Positions 22,113 to 33,672 of a stretch of DNA of 64,000 nt are shown piece after piece. The DNA comes from Seiridium cupressi (lineage: Eukaryota; Ascomycota; Sordariomycetes; Amphisphaeriales; Sporocadaceae). The translations under genes were made by a program, and so were the position numbers. A model generated the notes under the pieces. It saw only the letters and a program-made list of their open reading frames with translations, did no database searches and had not been told where the DNA came from. How positions within the stretch are numbered: the first letter of the stretch is position 1; the number at the start of each line of letters is the position of its first letter. Location: positions 1-64,000 of the forward strand of contig JARVKI010000055.1 in the NCBI GenBank assembly GCA_036674765.1, in the 5' to 3' direction.

Positions 22113-24068
22113 GGAATCCAGTACGGTACAACGTAGGTTAGTTGGTTATGAAGGTTTACAAGATTGCTTGATGATCAAGATTTCAGTCCACAGGATCGTG
22201 GCCCAACCTGGATGCGCCATATTCGTGGCAATTTAATACTGGGAGATGTGATATCATCCGCGAATGAAACATATTGAATCATTAGAGGCGCGGCCTATCC
22301 CCGCGCAGCTGGAACATTGAATGCAGACAGGCAGACGGTCGGCGATGAGTCACGTGCTCATTCAGAGGAGTATCTTTATTCTGTACGGCATTTGTACAGG
22401 GATGAAACCGATGTCCCTGATGACGCTATACCATTTCATCTCGAGGCTCAATACCCGTTTTTATTTCGGCCGGCAGAGAGGGCTGGTAGACATGAGAGGC
22501 TCGGTTGTCGTCGCCGTCAAGTCACACAAGACAATTGAGGCTGGGGAGATCCGAGCTAGCCGTCTTGAGCAGCGGGAAGGAGCGGCCACTTAAATTGTTT
22601 GTTCACCAGCGCTGGGCGTCGAACAGCTGCCGCCAATCAGAGGGCCTGAATTCTGTCAGAGCCCCAGGTCCACTCAGGGCCTGCCGACCTCAAACGCAAC
22701 TGTTTCGTGTTTCATCCCGCCGCACCCTGACCATTGGCCAGCAACCACCACGGGCCGTCTGTAGGCGCAACCCTCGCCATCTGGGTCGTCCTTCATGAGC
22801 CCATGGCAACGCATGGCACACATGGCACAAGCGAGACCAGGGGAGGTTGCCGCTTCGGGGTTGGATGGAGTCGACCCTGCGTGCCTGGTGCAGCTTTGGA
22901 GACTGAAGATCGCGGCCGCACTTGCACTCTTTCAGTATACGGGGTCACACGAATTGCCATGTTGAGCAGGTAGGCTCCAGGGCTGGGCTGGGTGAATGTA
23001 AACGGAGGGGAAGTCCCCTGGCGCTCATCAGTGAAAGTCGTCTTCTTCTCTTCGAATCGCATGTCGCGTTTCATAAATATAACTTCTCCCATCTCGTCGT
23101 CCATACTGTTGTGGGGGACTCGCCCGATCTGCTCTCAAATCACGGTGACCATCGTTTCATCGTCGCCGACGACCATACACGCTCAAGTCGGGCGCCGGTC
23201 GCCTCTCTTCGTCGCAAACTCTGTGCGCATTGAACACATCCAGTCTCAACCGTTCGCGTCATTCTGCCGGACGGCTTTGCGTTTGTCTCGAAGTAATCGC
23301 TCTTCCCTCGCGAGCCGTCATTGCCCTCCCGTCACCCGCTGCTTCCCCTTATCCAGCCTCCCAGCACAGCACCTCGCGCCCCTCATAATACGGCGTGGTG
23401 CAAATCAACAAATAATAGCCACCTTGCGCATATATGAACTTGCCTGTACTCGAGGTTTGTCCTCTATTCGGCCAACTCTGAACAACTCTTGCTCGTCTCT
23501 CCTTGCCGCGGGAATCAGACTCGTCATAACCTTATCTCGAGGCCCCCTGCCGCACTCTGGATTCCTCGTGGCATACTCGGATCCTCCCAGGGTTCATCGA
23601 TCAGTTTTCGGCCCTGAAAAAAATGTGGTCGAGAGATCGGACTGCCCAGTTCTGACGTATATACCGACCGCATTGACCCTCTGGCTTGATCTTCTCCCAG
23701 AGTACTAAGAGCTCTCTCATTGGTTGGACTGCTCCATCTCCCGTCATCCCGGCACACTGATACACTCGACGTCTCATACGGCCCTTTTCCATAGTGATGC
23801 CATTTTGGAGTGCGCCTACCCCAGGAGTTCGTACAAAGATCATTAGGCTGATCTTCATTGTACTGCACTGACCGTGGCACTTTGGATCATCTTCGTCGAC
23901 GAGCCACTTTCGGCTTTTCTGTATCTTCTTCCATCGCCAGGCTACTGGGCTACAAACACGACTCTGCTGGGCTTGGATTCCTATCATCAGCACCAACCGA
24001 GAACGAAATCATTGGGATCAGCAATGTGCGAGTTTTCGTCGCGAGGGAGGTCGCCGAGAGGGCCTCCA
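22113..24068. other. Intergenic / long leader, no supported gene
   Basis: About 2 kb. A 238-codon frame at 22992-23708 has biased Ser/Arg composition and no domain, so I do not call it. The frame of the next gene stays open upstream to 23874, but that part lacks secretory or domain features and is probably 5' UTR. Confidence 0.45.
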
Positions 24069-24827
24069 ATGGCGGCCAGACTACTGGCGCTTGCCTCGAC
24101 CACATCGGCCTTGTCATTGGCGAGCTTCCAGATCATCACCTCAAATTCGATACCTTCTCCGTGCATATTAGCGTACAATACTCAAATCGTCGGCTGTTCC
24201 ACGTCGGATTTTACGAACGGCAACCAGTGCTCCACGCTTTGTATAAATGGCTTGCTGGAGGAATCTTCACTTGTCCAAGCCATATGCGGCGGACTGAGTG
24301 TTAATTCACAATCGTTGCTTGGGTTGACTTTGGACAGCCAACTGTTGAACACGCTTTGCCCGGGATCCAATGTCGGTACCACGACGGTGAAGGTGACGGT
24401 CCAGCCATCCACCTCATCCAACGCAGCTTCGACGACCACAACTCTTGACCAGACCTCGACGACGACAAGCTCAAGCATCATTCTTACCACTACAACTATA
24501 CCCAGTTCTTCGGCGGCGACTACGAGTAGTCCAATCGTCAATGCGCCCTCCCCAACTAGCTCCACCACTCAGACTTCTGTAGCCACCACAACTGTAATAT
24601 CCCAAACAACGCAGGTAACATCCCAGACAACGCAGGCTACATCCCAAACAACGCAGGCTACGAGTACAACCACCGGCACCACAGCAACCACCCAAGCTGC
24701 AGCCACGAAGGGAGGCGGAAGTCCCTTCGATCCAGCCGTCCAAAATCAGGCTACAGTCTCGACTAGGTTCCGGCTTTCGGAGAGGTTGCTAGTTGTGTTC
24801 AGTATAGCGGTTTTGTTGTTGCGATAA
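24069..24827 (+). CDS. Secreted Cys-rich then Ser/Thr-rich cell-surface protein
   Basis: A single exon of 252 aa from the ATG at 24069. This start gives a signal peptide (MAARLLALASTTSALSLA); the frame is open upstream to 23874, but those starts would bury it. Residues about 25-100 hold six cysteines (PSPC, VGC, NQC, TLC, AIC, TLC), probably three disulfides in a small extracellular domain. Residues about 105-215 are almost pure Thr/Ser with short repeats, an O-glycosylated stalk. The C-terminus has a short basic stretch followed by a hydrophobic tail ending VFSIAVLLLR, compatible with a GPI signal or a membrane anchor. No known enzyme domain. Likely a wall or adhesion-type protein. Confidence 0.7.
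   Translation: MAARLLALASTTSALSLASFQIITSNSIPSPCILAYNTQIVGCSTSDFTNGNQCSTLCINGLLEESSLVQAICGGLSVNSQSLLGLTLDSQLLNTLCPGSNVGTTTVKVTVQPSTSSNAASTTTTLDQTSTTTSSSIILTTTTIPSSSAATTSSPIVNAPSPTSSTTQTSVATTTVISQTTQVTSQTTQATSQTTQATSTTTGTTATTQAAATKGGGSPFDPAVQNQATVSTRFRLSERLLVVFSIAVLLLR
24594..24656 (+). repeat. Three 21-nt tandem repeats inside the Ser/Thr-rich stalk
   Basis: Units at 24594-24614, 24615-24635 and 24636-24656 differ by only a few bases and share CCCARACAACGCAG. Each encodes a seven-residue S-Q-T-T-Q-x-T type unit, so the copy number can change without shifting the frame. Confidence 0.85.
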
Positions 24828-27508
24828 ATATACAGGCGGCACGGTTGTATATACTAATCAGGATTCGATTAAGTTGGCGTTTGGGACGATGTGGAATGAT
24901 GGCTTGAGCTTAGGACTCTCTATCACGACGACTAATATCAGCATTGCGAGGCGTTGGGGGTATTCTTGGATGCAATTGAAGGGCATTACTGAAGTCAAAA
25001 GAAGACAGGAAGTTGAGGGCTAATCGTCGGTACGAGATGGAGAACCTCGAATTCACTCTCGGTCTAGATTGATTTTGGGGTTAGGTTGGCCAAAAGGTCA
25101 ATGTAACAATATTGTAGCAGGCGAAAAAGAGAGCGCCCTGGCACTCGTCGATAATCACTTGGAAGCAATGAATTATTAGCTTCTTTAACTCATAGGGTCT
25201 TACACTTAGCATGAAGATTGCGTCATTGGTAATCAACAACTCGCAAAATCTTTTACACATAACCTGGCTTGGTTCTTACGTGATCTTGCAGTAGCCATCT
25301 CAAATATGTGGCAAATGCTTGGGCAGTTCGTTATTGACGTCTGTTCCATCTTACCGTCCGCTTCATCCGGACAGAGCTTTTGTCTCTTCCCTAAAGCCAA
25401 GTCATTATACTTCATATTGAAGCTGCCCACCAATGATATTTTACAGCAGCTGACTTACCGTGGTGACGAGGACACCCGATTGGGACGAATGTCAAACGGC
25501 TTGTCGAGGTTGGAGTAAACGTCTCCAATTCGGTATTTGACCCTCGATTGAAGGGATCTCTTTCGAAACACTCCAACCAAGCGATGCGCAAATGAGATAT
25601 ATTTTCTTAGAAAACCTTCTTAGATTATTTGACAACTGTCGGCCAAACCAGGTTGATGGGAGATCTCCTGACTGGCTGCGGAGAACAGTGACATAATATC
25701 CGAACCATATCCAAAAGTCACCGTGGCAAGAGTGTATCGATGCACTACGGGAGGATGGTGCGAAGTGGTAGTAGGACTGCCAGATCTCCGAGTGTCAAAG
25801 GCAAGCATGGAATCTGATCAATACACTGGGAACCCTTTGCCCTTCGCTCTGCTATGGCCATGCCGTCCATCTCTCCCAGCATGTTCTTGCTGTTTGAACC
25901 AAACTCGCAATATTTCGCCGCTCGTTCATCATTCATCGTTAGAAGGATGAAAGTTATGGCAGACTTTAAGGCAACCACGTCTGCGAAGCGATGAATTTCA
26001 GTTCAAGTTACATTCACACAAAACTTGATGTCATGTTCTACCTCGTCATTAACCCATGATTGAAGTTTTGGGGCATCTCCTCTCATGTGACGACATTTTA
26101 CTGCCAGCCCGCCAATAACAGGATCATACTGCGCACACCCTGTAGGTTTGACGTTCTTCGCCTCTGGACTTTGCCAATATTGTCCCATCTCACTCGGAGA
26201 CGATTTGTATCGGATATTGACTACCTTCGGAGCTGCTGAATAAAATGATTGCCGGAAACCCATACCTCTATAGATCATTCCATCTGGCCTGGATGATATT
26301 TACAGACACACAAGCAGGTAGAAGGAGGTTGCGATGATGTTGACATACCATGGGCCATCGTCGGAGAGTGAATGACTTATAAGCCAGTAGTAAAACTGTC
26401 CTTCTCACGTTAGAAAATAGACAGCCTGATTTTAACCACCTAGTATAAGCAATAACTACATCGTACGCTAAAACGGATTACTCTCAAGCATACCGCCAAT
26501 CATCCTTGCGAAAGCCAACCACGCCAGAGAATCATACTAGGGTTAACTTGCTAGCTTGATGCTAACTTGATGAAATTTTCTGCCAAGATGGGGTTTCGGA
26601 GGATTGCAGCTGTTTCGATGATATTACTTCTTATTAAGCCCAGGTGACAAATTCGTGATGCCGTGATGTGGTAACTTATGGATCACTCCGCTACTTCCTA
26701 TGGATCATCCCTCTTCCCTACAGAAGCAGAAAGAACATGAGATAAAAGGAGAAGGAAAGAAGAACTGAGGCGATATCAGTGTCGGATTAGTATTATAGAG
26801 ATCTTGAAGAAACGACCAAGAGCCAGAAGATTAAACACGCCTTCACCTCACGGCCACTCTCAGATGTGGTATTCACGGCCACCACTTCCTCTAGTATAGT
26901 AGAACATTTCCCGAACCTTAATCTATGGACCCAGGCGCTCTCATCATGCTTTGAGCCGAGGATTCACCAAGCTCGGCTAATATGCTCAATGTTGTTGCCT
27001 AAACCAACTTCTCAACTGCCATACAATGCCAGATTCAACTATATTCCTTCGCCCCCAGATGGAGTGGCATAATGGTCTTACCGTAAAAAAACAGAGAAGA
27101 TTAGCATTGCCCCTGCACCAGGGATGACAATTCAAATCTAGGAGAGACGCCATTTTTTGCCCCCTTTTTTGCCCCTTTTTGTTGTATATGACCCACCCAA
27201 CTCTCGTTAGACATATTCACTTTCGAAATGCTGACCCTGCTATTATTTTTAAATATAATTAAGATTTCTGTGGGGGGAAAATCTTTTTAGGATATAATCT
27301 TATATTAAAACAAAAACTTGGAAGTTCGCAGGCAGTGGTTCTTCTCTCTGCAGTGTTATGGCACGCATCAGTCGTGTTGGAGAGCCACAGAGACATGTCC
27401 CTGTTATATGCATGAATTGCAGGCCTGAGAGTCTACCTAAGATACGCAGTGCGGTAGCTCGTCCCATTTCTAAATACGCACCGCCCTGTGGATGCTTCTA
27501 ATGTCTCC
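24828..27508. other. Intergenic; only a U6-like RNA recognised
   Basis: About 2.7 kb without convincing coding frames. Several stretches are AT-rich (for example 27240-27310). Besides the U6-like sequence near 27.1 kb I see no tRNA, transposon end or CDS. Confidence 0.5.
27050..27158 (+). ncRNA. U6 spliceosomal RNA-like gene or pseudogene
   Basis: ACAGAGAAGATTAGCAT at 27091-27107 matches the invariant U6 ACAGAGA box and AGC triad. It is followed by GCCCCTGCACCAGGGATGACA, which resembles the U6 internal stem-loop block. Upstream, TGGTC (27073-27077) lies 13 nt before ACAGAG, the same spacing I recall from ascomycete U6. A run of six T at 27153-27158 could end Pol III transcription. Differences from canonical U6 are CATTGCC instead of CATGGCC, one extra base in the stem-loop, and a 5' stem I cannot fold convincingly. 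It may be a divergent copy or a pseudogene. The 5' end is uncertain. Confidence 0.6.
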
Positions 27509-28492
27509 CTACTCAGCAGTTCTCTTCCACAGATCTCTAATCTGAATAACTCCCGGAATGCTCGCTATCGCACCGATTGACAGCTCACTGAACAGTCCTT
27601 GCTCAAGACTCCAGTGCAGAGTCAGCGGGAACCAAGCCAAGTTTCTTGTCGCTAGCTTGCGCCATTCTGCGCTCCATTCGCGCTCCTCCCTTTCGAACAC
27701 GGCAACCGTCTTGTCGCCCATGCGCTGCCGCTTTGGCACCTGAGATCTCCTGTAGCGGTCCAGAAACAACTCGCCCAGCTTCAAGCCAACGAATGCGCCC
27801 CAGAACCGCGCGCTCCACCGGTATGCCTTGCCAATGTTCGCGGGCTGCCATCCTAGCACGTTCTTCTGCGCCAGGTATGCGCCATTCTCGAGCGCCTGGA
27901 AGATGACGCAGGCTACCAGCTGGCTGACCGCGAGGGATGTTCCAAGCTTGTCGATCTTTGGCGCGTCCTTCTCGTCGCTCGAGCTGGATGCCAGCCGTGC
28001 CTCTCTAAGCTTCAAGAACAGCCCCCGGCCCCAGAAGTACATGCCTAGCAGACCCCATAATCTCATAAATGTTCGCACATCGCTCACCAGTGCGCTAAAA
28101 GCCTTCAGCCTCTTGCTCAGAGCCAACAGGATGGCAGCGCTGGGCGATGGGAACGCCTTGGACGAGAAGACCAGTGTCGTGCTCGGCGGCAGCGACGCAG
28201 CGAGGGCGAGCAGCTGCTGTGCGCTGCGCTGGATGGCGGGGCCGGACAGGAGTTCGAGAGCCGACGAAGACAGGCGCGTGGAGTAGCACAGGAAGAGCAG
28301 CACTGTGTCGATTCCCGAGGGCGTGCTGAGGCAGCGCTGCAAGTGTGCGAGGAAGGCGTCAACGTTGGAGGGTGTGGCAGCAAGTAGCGCCTTGAGGGGA
28401 AACGGCTTCGGGGAACTCGATGGTCCTGGCGCTGATGGGACAGGGTCGCCCGAGGGCAAGTCGGTCGTCGATTTGACTTCGGCCGAAGACAT
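27509..28492 (-). CDS. PEX11-family peroxisomal membrane protein
   Basis: A single exon of 327 aa. After a Ser/Pro-rich leader (1-35), the sequence follows the PEX11 pattern: an N-terminal helix with LQRCLSTPSGIDTVLLFLCY, then SKRLKAFSALVSDVRTFMRLWGL (split here as SKRLKAFSALVSDV and RTFMRLWGL), YFWGRGLF, and a C-terminal block SIGAIASIPGVIQIRDLW. Hydrophobic segments around LVACVIFQALENGAYLA and near the C-terminus may span or dip into the membrane. PEX11 proteins shape and divide peroxisomes. The long charged insert (KRQRMGDKTVAVFEREERE) suggests one of the extra fungal paralogues rather than the canonical short Pex11. Function within the family is inference. Confidence 0.82.
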   Translation of the reverse strand: MSSAEVKSTTDLPSGDPVPSAPGPSSSPKPFPLKALLAATPSNVDAFLAHLQRCLSTPSGIDTVLLFLCYSTRLSSSALELLSGPAIQRSAQQLLALAASLPPSTTLVFSSKAFPSPSAAILLALSKRLKAFSALVSDVRTFMRLWGLLGMYFWGRGLFLKLREARLASSSSDEKDAPKIDKLGTSLAVSQLVACVIFQALENGAYLAQKNVLGWQPANIGKAYRWSARFWGAFVGLKLGELFLDRYRRSQVPKRQRMGDKTVAVFEREEREWSAEWRKLATRNLAWFPLTLHWSLEQGLFSELSIGAIASIPGVIQIRDLWKRTAE

Positions 28493-29601
28493 GGCGATGC
28501 TTGGTTACGAGGACAACGACAGCGACCTGCAAGGGCAAGGCTCGTTGATGGGCGGCTTATAGAGTTCGATCGTTGATGGGTACCTGGGCTGGGGGACAGC
28601 TCCGATAAGAGACGTTGCGTGGTGAGCGTTAGCGCTGCCGGGGTCCTTATCCGAGCTCAGACAAAGGTTCGAGAAACTAAGAGGGCCCAAAATCCGGGGA
28701 AAGGGGTTCAGATCAAATAGATAACCAAACAAGTGTCAGCCGATGCAGCTCATGACGGGCTCAATAGACGGGGAAATCATCTGATGCCACTCCAGAGCTC
28801 ACAGTTGCGGAGAGATTAAATGGATTCATGCAAGGAAGTTGCCAGTTCGTGGAGGGTCTCAAGCACGCGTCTGCTACTGAGCAATTCTACCTCGGCAGCG
28901 GCAGTCTCCCGGCTTCAGTAGGGTAAATACATAGGCCAAAACTGTAGTTAGTGCTCCGTGCACGAGTTGGGAAGTGGGGCCTTCACTCTCAGTGGAATCT
29001 CGGAGGTCTGCTCCAACTAAACAAGTCTGATATAGTCAAGTGGAAATTCTATATAAGCACCATTACTATAGCGCTTTTCTTTTAACACTTCCAATGGCGA
29101 GACTCGGGTATCTGCTTTTCAAATAGACAAAGTTTAGAATGTTGATATTTTTTGCTGTCTACTCAAGACTTTTCGAATGGATTGGCCGAGTAATAAATGT
29201 AAGCCGTTGAGGAACGACTTGAATCGAGGGAAGAAACCACTAGACAGCTCTGGTTACCATCCCACATGCTCTCTGTTGATGTTAACAAGTACTTGGACTC
29301 CTTAGGACTTCTTCTGTCTCGTTGCCTGGCAATAATCCCTTTGCCATGGTAAAATTGTTGTATCCCAGGCGACACGAGCACTTACTGCCTCAGCAGCAAA
29401 CACTGGCGGTTAATAAATAATGACCGCGCCCCCAATTTACCTCTGGACCTTTTCTTCCTCTTACATTAATAATAGAGTCAATCAGTTGATCTATACAGCA
29501 CCCTACCATCTTACACTACCTACCATCTCACACAAACACACTGTCGCATGCAAAGGACTCAGGCTTTCGTCTGAGTGTGGCGATCCAGCGGACCTGTCAT
29601 A
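28493..29601. other. Intergenic between divergent PEX11 and NLR genes
   Basis: About 1.1 kb acts as upstream region for both neighbours. No coding frame, RNA gene or repeat is convincing. A TATATAA-like stretch (CTATATAAGC) is near 29050. Confidence 0.5.
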
Positions 29602-32600
29602 ATGATGGATCCTGTGTCTGTCATCACGAGCGTCAACACATCCTGCAGCACTGTAGGCCAACTTCTTTCTACACTTAAGAAGTATATCTCCAATGCTCGT
29701 GCATACCCCGCGACTATCGACACAATAACAGGGCACCTCGCAGTATGTCAGCCTCAGCTAGCATGTCTACTCCATGTCATCCAACATGATTCAGACGCCG
29801 CCGAACTACAACAAAGGCTAAATACCACTGGGGTCATTGCGGAACTCAAGGCATGCCTCGAGGAGATGCAAGAGTTTGTAGCTATGTTGCCGACAAGGCC
29901 TGGTTTAGGGCAGACATACAACAAGGCAATGTGGGAATTGAGCAGTCAGCGCAAAGCAGACAAACTCGTCGAGCGACTTGAGAAATGCAAGGGCGAAATT
30001 AGGACTATACTTCTCCTTAGTCAGAGGTAAAACATCCTTGACTCAACACAAACGTCCTTTGATCTACTACTGACTCTTGCAGCATCTCTATCCCCATTAT
30101 AAAGGCCGGTACGGAGGGTATCAAGGATCACTTATCTGGTAAGTTTACGAAAGAACAACTTACTTGGACCGAACTAACATCATCTGTCCCGCTAAGAGGA
30201 TAAGAGACGAAGGGTGTTGCATTGGCTCAAGCCTCCGGACACCGGCTCCATGCACGAAACCCACGCGGAGAAGCGTGACCTACAAGAAGATGAGACGTGC
30301 GATTGGATCACTGGATCGACAATATGGAGACAACTACTCCAGGGTGGTTCGGCTGAGGAAGAAGGTTGGCGTCGCTTTCTGTGGATATGGGGCATCCCCG
30401 GCGCCGGAAAAACCATCTTGGCATCCTTCCTCATTGAACAATTGAGAAGACACTGCAAAGACAATGGTGTCTCTTATTATTACTGCTCTTTCCTACACAG
30501 GCGGGATGAGACACGATACTTTCTGAGATGGATCATCACGGACCTGTGCCGCCAATCGAGCTACTATGTCCCCCCGACTCTGGAAGAACTCCGCAGGTCG
30601 CGCGATATAACAGCGGAGGCGCTTCTGAGCTGCCTCGAGGCAGTCTGCCAGAATGCCAAGAGTCGGGTCTACATCGTCATTGATGGCGTTGACGAGAGCC
30701 AAAACCCACGGAAAGATCTCCTCAAAGTACTGACTACGATTGGAACTAGTGGGCGATTTGGAAATGCTTCCCTTGTCATGATCAGTCGCAAAGAAGCCGA
30801 TATAGAGGAGGCCATCACTGGTATCAATACCCGCCAAGGAGCCGGGAACCTGGACTATTCGACATCAAGTTCTCAGCACAAGGCGGCGTCTTTCACTCCA
30901 AGAGACGAGAACCAGCAAACGGGCGGCGGCCTACTCAATCGGACGCCGAAGCGCACGGCTTCTTATGAGAATGATGGCCGTCACGTGAAACGGAATTCTC
31001 CAGGAGGCTCTGCCAAGCGGACAAATCAACCTTACTCACCTGATTCTAGCCGCTTCCCTATGACCTCAAGCGGACTTGCTTACAGTGACTTCGGTGATCC
31101 TTCGCCTAGCCATGGCCATATGGAACTTCACTCGACACATCAGGCACCTCAGATCATACCGTCGCTGATACGACCGCTCCCGAGTGCCATTGATCGGAAC
31201 AGTGAGACGAATGGCGACCACGGGGATGGCATGGACTGGACCGCCGACCCGTACCTCCATGCGTGGAGCAACAAACCACCACAGAAACCAGGACACAAAG
31301 AAGTTGAAGTCGGTATCCCCATAATCAACGGGCCATGCTGCACGATATTGTCCATGTCAAACCCTCTTGTGGAGAAAGCGATCAGAGTGTATATCCACAA
31401 TCAGCTGCGCAGAATCGACGAGCTTGGCGAAAGTCTGTCGCCTAAACAGATCGAGGAAGTTGAAACGCGTCTTGCCCGAGGAGCAAAGGGAATGTGCGTC
31501 AAATCTCTCTGCCATGCTATGCTGACATACCCAGGCGACTAACGTCAAATAGGTTTCGCTGGGCAGCTTGCCAGGTCGAACTCATCAAATCGGGACAAAT
31601 ATTCGACTACAAAAGCATCGAGAGGCTGCTGAATGATCTTCCTGGCAGTGTTTTCGCTACATATCAGCGCATGATCAGCCATATTCCACCGGACACTGAC
31701 TTTAGCAGTGACAAAACATTTGCACGCACCGCTCTTGCGTTGATCTGTAGTGATTCTGCAAGAATCCCCGATGCTGGCGTCCTCACCATGGCCGCGCGTT
31801 TCGCTGTCAAATACGGGACACATCATAACTTCACTCTTCAACGACTCACAAAAGTACTGGGATGTCTGGTGAAGGTAACAAGCAGCAGGCGGCCGTTCTC
31901 CTTTTGGGACAGACCTGAAGATCCTCCTGGGACTTTTCAGAGGATCACCCCTGCCCACTACACTGTCAAGGAATTCCTTTTCAACGAGTCTAGTGGAGAT
32001 TGCAACGTGACTGGGGACTTTGCATTGACGAGAGAGAACTGTCAGCTACTTGAGCTAGAAGTCGCCTTCAATGGACTGCTGCAGGCCAGGAAGCCTCGTG
32101 AAGGTGCACGGCCTGACCCCCCTACCCGTTACGAGGAATACTGCCTGAAAATGACAGACAAGGCACTCTACAAGCACCGTAGTCTCATCATGCGCGAGGA
32201 AAAGATCTGGGAGCATGCTGTTCTGCCATGTCTGGAACGGGACAGCCTTCCATGTCGGGTTCTAACGAACGGAGCGCTTCGCAAGGCTTTCCCGAGATGG
32301 GCGAGACTCGCTACATACGACCTTGCTCCCGCCAACTTCAGAACTGGTATTCTCGTCAACCTGATCATTCTCAAGTGCAGAGACCTGATCAAGATGTTTC
32401 TGGAGACAGTTCCAGCCGGAGAGAGGGACGAGATTTGGAGCGACCGTTTCAGGTTGCGTCAGCCTAGGACCGGCCCAGTGAAGATGCCCGAGTCGGTCAT
32501 CCAGCTTTGTGTCATGGGGCGACACACCGATTTCCTCGAGATGCTCATCGATGCTGGTGCGAGCCTCACTCACGAACAGGATGTCGTTCTTCTCGCTCTA

Positions 32601-33005
32601 AAGGACCCGTACGAGGACGGTGATGGTAGCACCACGGGCGAACTACTCACGATCCTTCTCGAGCGCGGTGGCAATCCCCATCCCGACGGCTTCAAGTTTA
32701 CTCCCTTGCAATTCGCAGTTCAGCACCTCGAAGAGCGCTGGGTCTATAGCATACTTGCCGAGTCCCCGGACCCCAACGCGGTTGGCGACCCGAATGGTGA
32801 GCATCCCTGGGAATTAGACGGAGTACGTCAAGACTGGCATACCCATCACCCTCTCCAGATCTGTCGCCTCATACGACCCGACTGGGCCGAGGACGAGGAC
32901 GACCCAGAGGTTCTGGCCGAACAGATCAGGAAGTCGCGAACTCAGATTCGATCCCTCTTGGAGCTTCACGGAGCTACTGAGCGCCATGTGACTGAAATCC
33001 CCTGA
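29602..33005 (+). CDS. NACHT-domain NLR (STAND) protein with ankyrin-like C-terminus
   Basis: Four exons: 29602-30026, 30083-30138, 30197-31493 and 31553-33005 (introns 56, 58, 59 nt), giving 1076 aa. Residues 1-150 form a helical N-terminal domain of the fungal STAND type. The NACHT has a P-loop GIPGAGKT at 226-233 and Walker B VYIVIDGVDES at 318-328. SRKEADIEE near 357 takes the place of the usual SRPEPDI. It is then interrupted by about 155 Ser/Pro/Asn/Gln-rich residues (about 368-525) before the ARGAKGMFRWA helix. The rest is helical and ends in ankyrin-like units (for example FLEMLIDAGASL, LLTILLERGGNPHPDG, FTPLQFAVQH). Fungal NLRs of this build act in non-self recognition and regulated cell death. 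The ligand and output domain are unknown. The start could be either of two adjacent ATGs. Confidence 0.88.
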
Positions 33006-33672
33006 TGTTGCTTGAGCGAATATGAGTGAAACTCGGAGAAAATATGAGGCTATGACGTGGTACACGAATATGATCGACGCCAGATTTGACTATATATGCT
33101 GCTCGTGTAGCTGTGTTGTTTGAGAGCATGTCAGTGCCATGATCTTCCACAGAGTTGTATTGGTTACTTGGCTTGAGGGGGGACGGAGGGCTAATCTGAT
33201 TGGATAATGACGACGGCTGTCGAGGCGGCAGCGCTGCTTTGGCAATGGGATTGTTGCTCTAAGTATTGGTATTGTCTGGAGTGTTTCGTAGTGATCAATT
33301 TGACATTACGCAACCGACATCTCTCTCATCCTACGCGTGAATCAGTCCCGTATTGTACGATGTACCACCATTCTGCATCACTGGTATTATTTGTCGTTTC
33401 ACGTAAGTTTTATGTTCCGCTGTTGCAAGAGTAGATCTATTAGGAAGCAACCGGTAGTTATGATCGGAATGCCGTTGGGAACCGCCCGAATTAAATAATC
33501 TACTAGTAGCGGCATGCAATTTGTGATGCTTCTGGCACAGTCTAGCAGCCAGAGTACCGGAAATCTAGTATCAGCCACTACAGGCCTATCATGAGATGTG
33601 CGGTGATATTTGACTTTTCTTTCCAGATAGCAGAATTGAAATGGTAGGTCGGCAATTCAATCTCTCCGTGCC
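33006..33672. other. Intergenic, no gene seen
   Basis: 3' region shared by the plus-strand NLR and the minus-strand SUMO-like gene. No supported frame or RNA gene. Confidence 0.5.

Noticed and set aside
22992..23708. 238-codon plus frame upstream of the Cys-rich surface protein
   Set aside because: Ser/Arg-biased, no start context, signal peptide or motif; probably leader or promoter sequence.
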